Part shown: positions 38,746 to 48,715 of the stretch, piece after piece
How positions within the stretch are numbered: position 1 is the first letter of the stretch
Layout of the letters: every line of letters starts with the position of its first letter
Source of the DNA: Bacillus sp. KH172YL63
GTDB taxonomy: Bacteria > Bacillota > Bacilli > Bacillales > Bacillaceae_B
Direction: 5' to 3'
Assembly (NCBI RefSeq): GCF_011398925.1
Contig: NZ_AP022842.1
Coordinates: 484,001-548,000 of the forward strand
DNA length: 64,000 bases
Position numbers and translations under genes: made by a program
Notes under the pieces: generated by a model
The model's database searches: none
What the model saw: only the letters and a program-made list of their open reading frames with translations
What the model was told of the DNA's origin: nothing

Positions 38746-39351
38746 GTGGCAATCAATCATGTGGAAGGAAGGGTATTTCCTTTAAGGCGTGACAACGTCG
38801 ATACAGACCAGATCATCCCGAAGCAATTCCTGAAACGAATCGAGCGGAAGGGCTTCGGTCAGTACTTGTTTTATCATTGGCGATTTGAAGACGATGGGAA
38901 ATCGCTCAGAAGCGATTTTGCCCTTGATACACCGAGATATCAGGATGCCGAAATCCTTCTTGGAGGCAAAAATTTCGGCTGCGGATCTTCAAGGGAACAC
39001 GCACCGTGGGCCCTTCAGGATTTTGGATTCAAGGTCATACTTGCGAAAAGCTTTGCGGATATCTTTTTTAACAACTGCTTGAAAAATGGAATCCTGCCTA
39101 TCCGGCTAGACGATGCCATCGTGGATGCGTTCATGAAAAATGAACGACAGTCCGATTCCTATACAATTGACGTCTCACTTGAGAAACAGGAGATAAGAGA
39201 TTCTGAAGGGCTGACCGCCCGGTTTGAAATCGATCCGTACTGGAAGACGATGCTCCTGAAGGGGCTTGACGAAATAGATTTGACCCTGCATTACGGCACA
39301 AAAATCGAAGAATACGAAAACAAATATGAGGTGAGTGACTTGGGAATTTAA
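38746..39351 (+). CDS. leuD: 3-isopropylmalate dehydratase, small subunit
   Basis: Swivel-domain partner of LeuC, 201 residues. Motifs: RDNVDTDQIIPKQFLKRI near the N-terminus and GGKNFGCGSSREHAPWAL in the substrate loop. GTG 38746 follows AGGAGGTG. The stop shares one base with the ilvA start (TAATG). Confidence 0.96.
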   Translation: MAINHVEGRVFPLRRDNVDTDQIIPKQFLKRIERKGFGQYLFYHWRFEDDGKSLRSDFALDTPRYQDAEILLGGKNFGCGSSREHAPWALQDFGFKVILAKSFADIFFNNCLKNGILPIRLDDAIVDAFMKNERQSDSYTIDVSLEKQEIRDSEGLTARFEIDPYWKTMLLKGLDEIDLTLHYGTKIEEYENKYEVSDLGI

Positions 39352-40334
39352 TGGATAGCACTGAAGTTGTAGAAGCGATGGAAAGAATCAGTCATCAGGT
39401 GCACCGGACACCTTTGAAACAATCATCGACGCTGAATTCGTTCACAGGCGGAGAGGTTTATTTGAAAATGGAAAACCTGCAGAGAACAGGTTCATTCAAA
39501 GTCAGGGGCGCAATGAATAAAATCATGTCATTGTCAGAAGAAGAAGCAGGGAGGGGAATCATCGCCGCATCTGCCGGCAACCACGCCCAGGGGGTGGCAC
39601 TAGCCGCCTCTAAGCGGGGGGTCCCCTCAAAGATCTTCATGCCGAAACGGACACCTTCAACGAAAGTGGCGGCAACGAAACATTACGGAGCCGAAATCGT
39701 CCTGACAGGCGACACCTATCAGGAAGCCTACGGGGCAGCACTCGAAGAGAAAGTCAGAAAGGGCTCAACGTATGTTCATGCATTTGATGACCATAAAGTG
39801 ATGGCCGGTCAAGGGACGGTCGCACTGGAAATGCTTCAGCAACTCAGTGATCTGGACATGATCCTTGTACCCGTCGGGGGAGGCGGGCTGCTTGCAGGCA
39901 TGGCCCTTGCCGTAAAGGCGTTCAACCCCCGGGTGCAAATTGTCGGCGTGCAGGCACTGGGAGCGCCTGCTACGTACAACTTCTTTACCGGGAGGAACAA
40001 AGGTCCCCTCGAACACGTACACACGATCGCAGACGGGATCCTTGTGAAGAAGCCGGGAGAACTCACATTCCCGATTATTAAAAAATACGTAGATGACATG
40101 GTCACGGTCACCGATGAAGAAATCTCCTACAGCATCATGTTCATGCTGCAGCGGGAGAAAACCCTCGTCGAAGGAGCCGGTGCCGCATCCCTTGCGGCAG
40201 CCATGTGCAAAAAAGTCAACGTGCAAGGAAAGAAAGTCGGCTGCGTCATCAGCGGCGGCAATGCCGATCCGAGCAAAATCCCCGTGTACAGGGACTTATC
40301 GAAAATGGCGCGGCAACTGCACCATATCGTTTAA
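39351..40334 (+). CDS. ilvA: Threonine dehydratase, short form without regulatory domain
   Basis: PLP-dependent threonine/serine deaminase supplying 2-oxobutyrate for isoleucine. 327 residues: PLP lysine in TGSFKVRGA, NHAQGVA, and the glycine loop PVGGGGLLAGMA. It ends after the catalytic domain and lacks the ACT-like C-terminal domain of the isoleucine-inhibited IlvA (over 400 residues), so it resembles the catabolic (TdcB) form although it closes a biosynthetic operon. The name follows context. Confidence 0.88.
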   Translation: MDSTEVVEAMERISHQVHRTPLKQSSTLNSFTGGEVYLKMENLQRTGSFKVRGAMNKIMSLSEEEAGRGIIAASAGNHAQGVALAASKRGVPSKIFMPKRTPSTKVAATKHYGAEIVLTGDTYQEAYGAALEEKVRKGSTYVHAFDDHKVMAGQGTVALEMLQQLSDLDMILVPVGGGGLLAGMALAVKAFNPRVQIVGVQALGAPATYNFFTGRNKGPLEHVHTIADGILVKKPGELTFPIIKKYVDDMVTVTDEEISYSIMFMLQREKTLVEGAGAASLAAAMCKKVNVQGKKVGCVISGGNADPSKIPVYRDLSKMARQLHHIV

Positions 40335-40439
40335 TAATGAGACGGCTTCCGGCTATGGGCTTAGTCGGGGGCGGTTTTGTTTTTTTAAGGGGGGGGTTGT
40401 GCGATTGGTGTGGGGGCAGCGGCAATATGGCGCTTGCGC

Positions 40440-40676
40440 AATGTATGGGGGGAAGTGGCGGAACATGGAAATTAGGCAATATGCATCAGGGGCAGCGGCA
40501 TAACATGGAAATTGCGGAATGCGCATGGGGGGCAGTTGCACAGCATGGCAATTGCGATATGCGCATGGGGGGCAGTTGCACAGCATGGAAATTGCGGAAT
40601 ACGTATGAGGGGAAGCGGCACAACAAGGCAATTGCGCTATACGCATGGGGGGAACGGCACAACATGGCAATTACGC
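40440..40676 (+). repeat. 40-bp tandem repeat array (six units)
   Basis: Units start at 40440, 40478, 40518, 40558, 40598 and 40638, of 38, 40, 40, 40, 40 and 39 bp. Each has a GCATGGGGGGCAGTTGCAC-like half and a CATGGAAATTGCGG-like half. The array merges directly into the 21-bp array at 40669. Open frames across it are low-complexity and not credible genes. Confidence 0.9.
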
Positions 40677-40773
40677 AATACATGCTGAAAGTCACGCAAT
40701 AAATGTCAAAACTCACGCAATAAATACCGAAAGTTGCGCAATAACCAGTGAAAGTTACGCAATTCACCCTCGA
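40669..40773 (+). repeat. 21-bp direct repeat array, block 4 (five units)
   Basis: Units start at 40669, 40690, 40711, 40732 and 40753, with the same TNRCGCAAT core as the 17-kb arrays and again exactly five units. The following 130 bp (40774-40910) recalls the 17-kb spacer (CAATAGACGCCACGAACG, AACTTTGAAAAATGGC). Confidence 0.9.
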
Positions 40774-41000
40774 TGAGACCCGGTAAGTGGTCAATAGACG
40801 CCACGAACGGGGGCTCTCACTATTAAACTTTGAAAAATGGCAAACATTTTCCCGAAATCAGTTCAACTCGAAGCGAAAATCCCCATTCTTAAGCAGAAAT
40901 AATAGAAACGACACGTCCCTGCCAGGCAATAGACTGACCAAAATAACCAATCCCCCAATCTATTAAAATTGAAAGCTCTTACATTTTAAAAACAAACAAA

Positions 41001-41035
41001 TACCTATTGTAATAGGTAATTTTTTCAACTATAAT
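41001..41035 (+). promoter_or_regulatory. hom-thrCB promoter with palindromic operator over the -35
   Basis: TATAAT at 41030-41035 with a weak -35 TTGTAA (41007-41012, 17-bp spacing). TACCTATT/AATAGGTA (41001-41018), a perfect 8-bp inverted repeat with a 2-bp centre, covers the -35, as expected of a repressor or activator site. The T6 run after it makes a weak terminator an alternative reading. Confidence 0.6.
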
Positions 41036-41092
41036 GTCCACTATAGAAGAACAAATGTACATCAGAAATATACAAATGGAGGTTTTCGACTT

Positions 41093-42391
41093 ATGGAATC
41101 AATTTCAATCGGACTTTTAGGACTTGGGACGGTAGGAGCCGGAGTGGTGAAAATTGTTGAGAGTCATCAGGATAAATTATCCCATCAAATCGGCTGTCCT
41201 GTGAAAGTGAAGAAGGCGCTCGTTCAGGATATGAACAAAGACAGGGGAATGGATATTGAGCGCGGCATTCTGACCTTGAACCCTGACGATGTCCTGTTTG
41301 ATCCGGAGATTGATATCGTGGTCGAAGTGATGGGCGGCATTGAAGACACGAAGGAACATCTCCTTCAGGCGCTAAACGAGAAAAAGCATGTGGTGACGGC
41401 GAACAAGGATCTGATGGCACTCCATGGACCCCAATTGCTGAAGGCGGCGTCGGAAAATGGCTGTGATCTATTTTACGAAGCGAGTGTCGCAGGGGGCATC
41501 CCGATTTTAAGGAGTTTAGTAGACGGCCTTGCTTCTGACCGGATCACGAAAATGATGGGGATCGTCAACGGGACGACCAACTTCATTTTGACAAAGATGA
41601 CAAAAGAGGGACGGACCTTCGATGATGTCCTGAAAGAAGCGCAGGACTTAGGCTATGCGGAGGCAGACCCGACAGCTGATGTCGGCGGATTGGATGCGGC
41701 GAGGAAGATGGCGATCCTTTCGACGCTCGGATTTTCGATGAATGTGGATCTTGCCGATGTAAAAGTGAAAGGTATCACGGGGGTGACCGGTGATGATATC
41801 CAGTACGCCGAACAATTTGGCTACACAATGAAGCTCATCGGCTATGCCCACCGTGAAGGGGATAAGGTGGAAGTCAGCGTGGAACCGACATTGTTGAAAA
41901 ATGAGCATCCGCTCGCCTCTGTACATGATGAGTACAACGCCGTCTATGTGTACGGTGAAGCGGTAGGAGAGACGATGTTTTATGGACCGGGCGCAGGGAG
42001 CCTTCCGACAGCGACTGCCGTCGTATCGGACATGGTGGGGATCATGAAGAATATGAGGCTCGGCGTCAATGGGAAGAGTGCAGTGAATCCCCAGTTCCCG
42101 AAAAGACTGAAAGAGCGGGATGAGATTCATTCAAAGTATTTCCTGAGACTTCATGTCAAAGATGAAGTCGGCGTATTGGCCAAATTGACGTCTATCTTCT
42201 CGGATCACGGAGTCAGTTTCGAGAAAATCCTTCAGAACCCGCTGGACCGGGAAGGCTTGGCTGAAGTCGTCGTGGTCACTCATAAAGCATCCCTTGATCA
42301 TTATGAAGATATTTTGATGGAGCTGAAGGATGACGGGGCGATGCATGCAATTGTAAGTTCATACCGTGTGGAAGGGGGCGAAAAAGGATGA
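41093..42391 (+). CDS. hom: Homoserine dehydrogenase
   Basis: NAD(P)-dependent reduction of aspartate semialdehyde to homoserine, 432 residues. Domain order: Rossmann domain ([14 protein letters not shown]), catalytic domain with [13 protein letters not shown] and [15 protein letters not shown], and a C-terminal ACT domain ([20 protein letters not shown]) for threonine feedback. A repeat-motif copy sits at 41606-41620, encoding EGRTF. Start follows TGGAGG. The stop overlaps thrC by 4 bp. Confidence 0.96.
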   Translation: MESISIGLLGLGTVGAGVVKIVESHQDKLSHQIGCPVKVKKALVQDMNKDRGMDIERGILTLNPDDVLFDPEIDIVVEVMGGIEDTKEHLLQALNEKKHVVTANKDLMALHGPQLLKAASENGCDLFYEASVAGGIPILRSLVDGLASDRITKMMGIVNGTTNFILTKMTKEGRTFDDVLKEAQDLGYAEADPTADVGGLDAARKMAILSTLGFSMNVDLADVKVKGITGVTGDDIQYAEQFGYTMKLIGYAHREGDKVEVSVEPTLLKNEHPLASVHDEYNAVYVYGEAVGETMFYGPGAGSLPTATAVVSDMVGIMKNMRLGVNGKSAVNPQFPKRLKERDEIHSKYFLRLHVKDEVGVLAKLTSIFSDHGVSFEKILQNPLDREGLAEVVVVTHKASLDHYEDILMELKDDGAMHAIVSSYRVEGGEKG

Positions 42392-43449
42392 GATGGAAAG
42401 GACTGTTGGAAGAGTACAGAGAGCATCTGCCGTTAAAGGCTGATACACCATTGTTAAGCTTAAATGAAGGCAACACGCCGTTGGTCGAGCTGAAGACTCT
42501 GTCGGCAGAATGGGGCATCGAGCTGTTTGCGAAGGTCGAGGGCGCGAATCCGACAGGCTCCTTTAAGGACCGTGGGATGGTACTGGCAGTGGCGAAAGCG
42601 GTGGAAGCGGGAAGTTCGACGGTCATCTGTGCATCAACGGGCAACACTTCGGCATCCGCTGCCGCCTATGCTGCACGGGCAGGCATCAAATGTATCGTCG
42701 TCATCCCCGAGGGGAAAATCGCCCAGGGGAAACTCGCACAGGCTGTCATGTACGGAGCGGAGATCATTTCGATCCAAGGGAATTTTGATGAAGCCCTTGA
42801 AATTGTACGGGAATTAAGTGAAACAGAATCGGTCACACTCGTGAATTCGGTGAACCCGTACAGACTGGAAGGACAGAAGACGGCTGCCTTCGAGGTCGTT
42901 GAAGGACTCGGTGAAGCGCCTGATGTGCTTGCGATTCCGGTGGGCAATGCCGGTAACATTTCTGCTTACTGGAAAGGGTTCAAGGAATACCATGAGCATA
43001 AAGCCACGAGTCTGCCCCGGATGTTCGGATTTGAGGCATCCGGTGCGGCAGCGCTCGTTCACGACCGGGTGTTTCCGGAGCCTGAAACGGTTGCGACGGC
43101 GATCCGCATCGGAAACCCGGCAAGCTGGAATCTCGCGGTGGATGCGCTGAAGGAATCGGACGGTCATATCGATGAAGTGACCGATGAAGAGATCCTTGAA
43201 GCCTATCAGCTCCTGGCAAGCAGGGAAGGGATCTTTGCCGAACCGGCTTCATGTGCTTCGATTGCAGGAATCAAGAAATCTTTAGAAAAAGGGCTCATCG
43301 AAAAAGGAACGAAGATCGTCGCAGTCCTGACGGGCAATGGATTGAAAGATCCTGTGACAGCGATGGAGTGCAGTCCGGTCAGACCGATTACCCTCCCCCG
43401 GGACCGTGAATTGGTCAAGGACCATATTAAAGGGACAATCGGGGTATGA
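42388..43449 (+). CDS. thrC: Threonine synthase
   Basis: PLP enzyme converting O-phosphohomoserine to threonine, 353 residues. PLP lysine in [11 protein letters not shown]; glycine loop [18 protein letters not shown] overlaps on both sides join it to hom and thrB. Confidence 0.95.
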   Translation: MRWKGLLEEYREHLPLKADTPLLSLNEGNTPLVELKTLSAEWGIELFAKVEGANPTGSFKDRGMVLAVAKAVEAGSSTVICASTGNTSASAAAYAARAGIKCIVVIPEGKIAQGKLAQAVMYGAEIISIQGNFDEALEIVRELSETESVTLVNSVNPYRLEGQKTAAFEVVEGLGEAPDVLAIPVGNAGNISAYWKGFKEYHEHKATSLPRMFGFEASGAAALVHDRVFPEPETVATAIRIGNPASWNLAVDALKESDGHIDEVTDEEILEAYQLLASREGIFAEPASCASIAGIKKSLEKGLIEKGTKIVAVLTGNGLKDPVTAMECSPVRPITLPRDRELVKDHIKGTIGV

Positions 43450-44381
43450 GAGGCCGGGAGCCCCGTTCCTTCAAAATCACCGTCCCGGGAAGTACGGCTA
43501 ATTTAGGTGCCGGCTTCGATTCGCTCGGCCTTGCGTTGAATATATTTTTGACCGTAGAAGCACATGAAGCGGAAGAATGGAAGGTGATTCCGCTTTCGGC
43601 CGCTCTTGAAATCTTTCCATCCGATGATACCCACTTCATCGTTGAAGTGGCAAAGGAGGTGGCAGCGGAATATGGGCGGAAACCTGCTCCATGCCACCTA
43701 TATGTGAAGAGCGATATCCCTTTGACAAGGGGACTGGGATCGAGTGCGGCTGCGGTCGTCGCAGGAGTGGAGCTTGCCAATGCCTTGTGCGGGCTGAACT
43801 TGTCACTGGATCAGAAGCTCTCCATTGCAAACCGGTTTGAAGGTCATCCAGACAATGTCGGGGCATCTCTTTATGGCGGATTCGTCGTCAGCTGTCAGCA
43901 TGAAAAGGGTGTAGGTATGATTTCGGTGCCGGACCTGCCCATCGATGTCGTATGTGTCATCCCGAAAGACGAACTGAAAACATCCGATTCGAGGAATGTC
44001 CTTCCATCCACCCTTTCCTTCGGCGAAGCCGTGGGGGCTGGTGCGATATCGAATGTGTTGGTTGCGGCGTTTCTGACTGGGGATTGGGAGACGGCCGGAA
44101 AGATGATGAAGCGTGATCGCTATCATCAACCATATAGAAAGAAGCTCATCCCCCATTACGAGGCAGTGGAAGAGGTGGCCAACCGATTCGGTGCATTTGG
44201 AACCGCCCTGAGCGGTGCCGGACCGACGATTGCCTGCTTCGTGGAGCGGGAAGCAGGGGAATGGCTTTTCAGGCAATTGGAGCAATCCTTCCCCCGTATG
44301 GACGTGCGCAGGCTCTCGATCGCCCAAAGCGGAAGCACAATCACCAACGTACAACCGAAGGTCCGTCCCTCATCGCTTTAA
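43446..44381 (+). CDS. thrB: Homoserine kinase
   Basis: GHMP-family kinase phosphorylating homoserine, 311 residues. Motif 1 [16 protein letters not shown], the phosphate loop [14 protein letters not shown] and motif 3 [14 protein letters not shown] are present. The last six residues (KVRPSSL end) are encoded by a copy of the GGTCCGTCCCTC repeat and the stop codon lies in the loop of a hairpin. Confidence 0.95.
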   Translation: MRGREPRSFKITVPGSTANLGAGFDSLGLALNIFLTVEAHEAEEWKVIPLSAALEIFPSDDTHFIVEVAKEVAAEYGRKPAPCHLYVKSDIPLTRGLGSSAAAVVAGVELANALCGLNLSLDQKLSIANRFEGHPDNVGASLYGGFVVSCQHEKGVGMISVPDLPIDVVCVIPKDELKTSDSRNVLPSTLSFGEAVGAGAISNVLVAAFLTGDWETAGKMMKRDRYHQPYRKKLIPHYEAVEEVANRFGAFGTALSGAGPTIACFVEREAGEWLFRQLEQSFPRMDVRRLSIAQSGSTITNVQPKVRPSSL

Positions 44382-44402
44382 TGCGTTGAGGGGCGGACCT
44401 TC
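44358..44402 (+). terminator. thrB terminator built from an inverted repeat-motif pair
   Basis: GAAGGTCCGTCCCTCA (44358-44373) pairs with TGAGGGGCGGACCTTC (44387-44402) with a single G-U; the loop contains the thrB TAA (44379-44381). The T-run afterwards is short (ACTTTTG), so termination may be partial. Confidence 0.7.
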
Positions 44403-44439
44403 ACTTTTGTTCATATGGCTGAGATCCGGTGGGAGCGTG

Positions 44440-44742
44440 CTACTCCGTCTTGATCACAAAGCATTTTTCTTTTTCGTTGATGTGTATGGAGTAGGGGGAG
44501 TGATGGGTGATGCCCATTTCGTCCCGGAGTTCTTTTGGGATGTGTACCGTTCCTTTTTCTGAGATGTACCGCTTGTTATGGGTGGATTCGGTCACAGCCT
44601 GCTTGATCGTCAGGCAATTGTTCCGATAGATGAGCTCTGCGAGTCTTCCCGGAAGCAGTCCGAACTGCTGTCTCCATTTATATGGAAGGGTGATTGTGCC
44701 GCTTTTATTGAATGTTCTGGTTTCGCACACCATGCTCGACAT
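44440..44742 (-). CDS. Tandem SpoVT-AbrB domain protein
   Basis: About 100 residues with two swapped-hairpin AbrB-type half-domains: SGTITLPYKWRQQFGLLPG and KGTVHIPKELRDEMGI. Such proteins bind DNA as transition-state regulators or act as antitoxins; no toxin gene is adjacent. Start at 44742 has AGGTG 5 bases upstream on the minus strand; an in-frame start at 44766 is possible. It faces convergently to thrB and diverges from the antiporter gene. Confidence 0.75.
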   Translation of the reverse strand: MSSMVCETRTFNKSGTITLPYKWRQQFGLLPGRLAELIYRNNCLTIKQAVTESTHNKRYISEKGTVHIPKELRDEMGITHHSPYSIHINEKEKCFVIKTE

Positions 44743-44890
44743 GTTGTCACCTGCTTTCAAGATCATTGCTTCTTCTTTTTCCTTTCAGATGAAAAATAAA
44801 CGTGAATTTGAAAAAATAGGAAGAAGGTTGGGTGTGAAGTTTAGTAAAATATTGAGAGAGGAATACATACATAAAGACGATTATGAACGT

Positions 44891-46108
44891 ATGGAGGTGT
44901 GGAGAATCGAACCTGTCCATCTGTTGTTTTTACTGGTGATCGGATATAGCGTTTTTACCATTGATAAGAAGAAAAAGAGTTTCCCTGTTCCAGTCATACT
45001 CCTACTCATTGGGATCGGGCTTTCATTTGCGCCTGCTTTTTCCGGGATTACGCTGACGAAAGAGACGATTTTTGAGTGGTTCCTGCCTGCGTTGTTATTC
45101 ATTTCTGCATATCAGTTCCCTACAAAGGCTTTGAAGAAGCATGCCGGGATCATCACATTTCTCAGTACCATCGGAATTATTTTGACGACGCTGCTGATGA
45201 GCCTGCTTTTTTATTACGGACTGCACCCTTGGCTTCCGATTTCGTTTACTGAAGCTTTATTGATCTCGACCATCCTGACACCAACCGATCCGGTGTCTGT
45301 TGTGTCGATACTGAAAGAGTCATCGAATCGACAGGATATTGCGGATGTGGTGGAAGGGGAATCCATGATCAATGACGGAACGAGCATCGTGCTGTTTACG
45401 GTCGTGGCGGGCATTTACTTTGGAGGGGAGCGATTTTCTGTCTCTTCCTTTCTCGGTGAATTCCTCCTCGTTTCTCTTGGGGGAATCGCAGCGGGCGTCC
45501 TCCTCGGGTGGCTAGCAAGCAAAGCGATCCATTTCACTTCAGATTCCAGGTATCAAATCATGCTGAGCATCATCCTCGCTTACGGCACCTTTTATATTGG
45601 AGAAGAACTTGGGGTCTCCGGGGTACTTGCGACCGTCTCGGCAGGCATCATGCTTTCCTATGAATACGGTAAAACGAAGAAAGAGAATCATTTCAGGAAG
45701 GACCTGGATGGATTTTGGACCGTGATTGAGCCTACAATCCTTACCCTTCTGTTTTTATTGATCGGGATCCAGACGACGCGATATTTATCATTTTCATTAA
45801 CCGGTTGGATTCTCTTGCTATTTGTTCTCTCCTTATTCGTTCGCTATGTTATTATTATTGGTGTTGTGAAAATGAAAAGAACGTGGAGAAAAACATATGG
45901 ATGGAAAGAAGTTTTCATCTTGACGTGGTCGGGCATTAAAGGAACCATGTCAGTTGCTTTATTATTGGGACTCGATAAACAAGGTCCATTTCTTCTTCAC
46001 TCCCTAACATTTGGGGTTATCCTGTTGTCACTCGTCATACAAAGCGTTGGAATCTACCCCCTATCCACTTTGTTTCTAAAAGGTGAGGAGAAGGGGAAAG
46101 ATTTTTGA
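44891..46108 (+). CDS. Cation:proton antiporter (CPA1/NhaP type)
   Basis: Membrane antiporter with roughly 11-12 hydrophobic segments. Family motifs TPTDPVSVVSIL and GESMINDGTSIVLF, with the paired acidic residues needed for ion exchange, are present, as is GIKGTMSVALLLGLD near the end. Counted from ATG 44891 it has 405 residues and lacks the long cytoplasmic tail of some NhaP proteins. The start is uncertain: the frame is open to 44630, and GTG 44833 has a better ribosome site. Which cation is carried cannot be read. Confidence 0.82.
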   Translation: MEVWRIEPVHLLFLLVIGYSVFTIDKKKKSFPVPVILLLIGIGLSFAPAFSGITLTKETIFEWFLPALLFISAYQFPTKALKKHAGIITFLSTIGIILTTLLMSLLFYYGLHPWLPISFTEALLISTILTPTDPVSVVSILKESSNRQDIADVVEGESMINDGTSIVLFTVVAGIYFGGERFSVSSFLGEFLLVSLGGIAAGVLLGWLASKAIHFTSDSRYQIMLSIILAYGTFYIGEELGVSGVLATVSAGIMLSYEYGKTKKENHFRKDLDGFWTVIEPTILTLLFLLIGIQTTRYLSFSLTGWILLLFVLSLFVRYVIIIGVVKMKRTWRKTYGWKEVFILTWSGIKGTMSVALLLGLDKQGPFLLHSLTFGVILLSLVIQSVGIYPLSTLFLKGEEKGKDF

Positions 46109-46171
46109 TAAATTGGTAAGTACTGTGAAAACATAGGGGAAAGACTAATTGAATTTAGGTGAAGAGTCCAG

Positions 46172-47494
46172 ATGAAAAAAGCAAAAGAAATTGCCTTGAA
46201 AGTTTCCATCACCTATGTGTTATTTGGCGTTTTATGGATTGTGCTTTCCGACTATTTTTCCATCGTCGTGGCGCATGAAAATTTAAGTATGTATATTTAC
46301 TATCAACGGTATAAAGGCTGGCTGTTCATCCTTGTGACAGGTATCTTCATTTTTTTACTCGTGTACAGGAGAACCCATGAACTCATCCTTTCCAATCAGA
46401 AATTGAAGAACAAGGAACGCCAGCTTCAAATCAGGAATCAGCATTATCATTCACTGTTTGAACAAAACCCCGATGCCGTCATGGAACTGAGCCTCGATGG
46501 AAAAGTGAGGTCTGTGAACTCAGAGGCTGAAGGGATGCTTGAATCGACCCATGAACAGTTGAAAGAAGTGAAGTTCAGCAATTTTTTGAATGAAAATGAA
46601 ATGAAGCGGGTCACCAACTATTTTCTTGGGTCCATCAATGGTATCCCGGCGACATTCGAAACGACGATACATCTTGGTGAAAAGAATAAGAAGCTGCTTC
46701 GCTGTTCTCTTGTGCCGATCATCATTGATGATAAAGTGACAGGGATGTTCGCGATTGCACGGGACATCACACTGAACCGTGAAAATGAAGAGATGGTGGT
46801 GGCATCTGAGAAGCTTTCAGTCATTGGTCAGCTTGCAGCTGCAGTCGCCCATGAAATCCGGAATCCGCTCACTTCTCTCAAAGGATTCATTCAGCTGATG
46901 CAAACGACCAACTCCATTAATCATGATCATTTGGATATCATGCTTTCTGAAGTGGATCGGATCGATTTGATCTCAGGTGAGATGCTCATACTTGGAAAAC
47001 AGCAGGAAACGTTCTTCAGTCATGAAAGGCTGGACGAGATTCTTAGGCAGGTCCTTGTGTTGATGGAAGCCCAGGCACATCTTGATAATGTGTCGATCGC
47101 TTACGAAAATCTTTCCGAAAGGCCGTTAGTGATATTAGGGGAAGTCAATCAGCTTAAGCAGGTGTTTATTAACATCATCAAAAATGCTGTGGAATCCATC
47201 CCTAAAGGCAAGGACGGCCGTGTGACGATCACCCTCTTGGATGAAGGGGCGGATGCTCACGTCATCGTGCGGGATAATGGGATCGGAATGGAGCCGGAAC
47301 GATTGGAACATCTGGGTGAGCCGTTTTATTCCACAAAGGAAAAAGGGACTGGCCTTGGACTTGCCGTATGCAAAAAAATCATTGAACGACATAATGGACA
47401 TATCCATTTTCAAAGCGAAAAAGAAAAAGGGACAGCAGTCGAAATTCACCTGCCGATAGAGGAGAAGGAAGTTTCCGCTGATGTGTCCGATTAA
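46172..47494 (+). CDS. PAS-domain sensor histidine kinase
   Basis: Membrane-bound histidine kinase of 440 residues: two transmembrane helices (about 9-31 and 48-66), a PAS domain (about 90-200), HisKA with phospho-acceptor His227 (AAVAHEIRNPLTSLKGF), and a HATPase_c domain (N-box IIKNAVE, DNGIGM, GTGLGL). The pattern matches sporulation-type kinases (KinA-E group) and other orphan kinases. No response regulator gene is adjacent, consistent with an orphan feeding a phosphorelay; that is inference. Confidence 0.88.
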   Translation: MKKAKEIALKVSITYVLFGVLWIVLSDYFSIVVAHENLSMYIYYQRYKGWLFILVTGIFIFLLVYRRTHELILSNQKLKNKERQLQIRNQHYHSLFEQNPDAVMELSLDGKVRSVNSEAEGMLESTHEQLKEVKFSNFLNENEMKRVTNYFLGSINGIPATFETTIHLGEKNKKLLRCSLVPIIIDDKVTGMFAIARDITLNRENEEMVVASEKLSVIGQLAAAVAHEIRNPLTSLKGFIQLMQTTNSINHDHLDIMLSEVDRIDLISGEMLILGKQQETFFSHERLDEILRQVLVLMEAQAHLDNVSIAYENLSERPLVILGEVNQLKQVFINIIKNAVESIPKGKDGRVTITLLDEGADAHVIVRDNGIGMEPERLEHLGEPFYSTKEKGTGLGLAVCKKIIERHNGHIHFQSEKEKGTAVEIHLPIEEKEVSADVSD

Positions 47495-47509
47495 GAAGGG
47501 AAGAAAAGA

Positions 47510-48637
47510 ATGAACTCAATTTCAACTATCATCCATCACCCGGCGCTGCAGAAGAACTGGGAAGAATCAGGATTTGCTACATTAACACCCGTACAGGAAA
47601 AAGTGGTGCCGATGATCATGGAAGGAAAAGATGTCGTATGCGAGTCGCCGACGGGTACAGGTAAAACCCTGGCGTACTTACTGCCGATCATTCAATCGAT
47701 CGATCCGTCAAGGAAGCAGGCACAAGCGGTCATCATTGCACCGTCACGTGAACTTGTGATGCAGATCCATCAGGAAATCCAAAAATGGGCGAAGGGGACC
47801 GACGTGACGAGCGCAGCCTTCATCGGCGGTGCCAATATCAAGAAGCAGGTTGAAAAGTTAAAGAAAAAGCCTCATATCGTCGTCGGTACAACCGGACGCC
47901 TCATCGAACTGATGAAATTAAAAAAGCTGAAGATGCATGAAGTGAAGACAATCATCGTGGATGAGTTCGACTTAATGATTGCTCCGGAACATATCAGGGA
48001 AGTGAAGGATATCATTAAATCAACCTTGAAGGAACGTCAGGTACTCTTTTTCTCTGCGACTTTATCAGATGAAACCGAGAGTGTGGCGGAAAACCTCCTC
48101 CAGAACCATGAAACGGTTAAAATGGAAGCGAACCTGGATAACCCGAAAGTGGACCATGTCTTTGTGTACAGTGAACTCCGGGACAAAATGGAAGCCCTTC
48201 GCAGCATTTCATACTTCAAAGGAATCAAGGCACTCGTATTCTTCAACCAGTTGGAAAAGCTGTCTGAGATTGAAGAAAAGCTTAAATATAAAGGCGTAGA
48301 GCTTGAAGTTTTGGCAGGAGAATCGAATAAGATCGAGCGAAAGCAATCATTGGATCGCTTCCGTTCAGGAAAGGTGTCATTGCTTCTGACAACAGACGTG
48401 GCTGCACGTGGACTGGACATTTCTGATGTCACCCATGTCATCCATTACGACTTCCCGAGCGATACGAAACAATATATCCACCGTTCAGGAAGAACAGGAC
48501 GGATGGGAGCAGAAGGAACCGTCATCTGCCTCGTATCCAAACGTGAGCTGAGCTTCCTTGAAAAACTCAGCAAAGAACTCAACCTCCCATTCCAGGAAAA
48601 ACACATCCGGGGTGGCGGGCTTCAAGATCCGAAATAA
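47510..48637 (+). CDS. yfmL: DEAD-box RNA helicase, YfmL type
   Basis: RNA helicase of 375 residues, the length of Bacillus YfmL, with just the two RecA domains. Q-motif region (LTPVQEKVVP), motif I SPTGTGKTLAY, Ia PSRELVMQ, motif III SAT, and motifs V-VI TTDVAARGLDIS and HRSGRTGRMG are intact. Motif II reads DEFD instead of DEAD. YfmL has been linked to ribosome assembly and cold growth; the same is inferred here. Confidence 0.85.
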   Translation: MNSISTIIHHPALQKNWEESGFATLTPVQEKVVPMIMEGKDVVCESPTGTGKTLAYLLPIIQSIDPSRKQAQAVIIAPSRELVMQIHQEIQKWAKGTDVTSAAFIGGANIKKQVEKLKKKPHIVVGTTGRLIELMKLKKLKMHEVKTIIVDEFDLMIAPEHIREVKDIIKSTLKERQVLFFSATLSDETESVAENLLQNHETVKMEANLDNPKVDHVFVYSELRDKMEALRSISYFKGIKALVFFNQLEKLSEIEEKLKYKGVELEVLAGESNKIERKQSLDRFRSGKVSLLLTTDVAARGLDISDVTHVIHYDFPSDTKQYIHRSGRTGRMGAEGTVICLVSKRELSFLEKLSKELNLPFQEKHIRGGGLQDPK

Positions 48638-48715
48638 CGACATCAATACATTTCTAACCGCTGTTTATATCCAATCAACAGCTTGTACCTGCTAAAACAT
48701 GAAGCGCTAGCGCTG

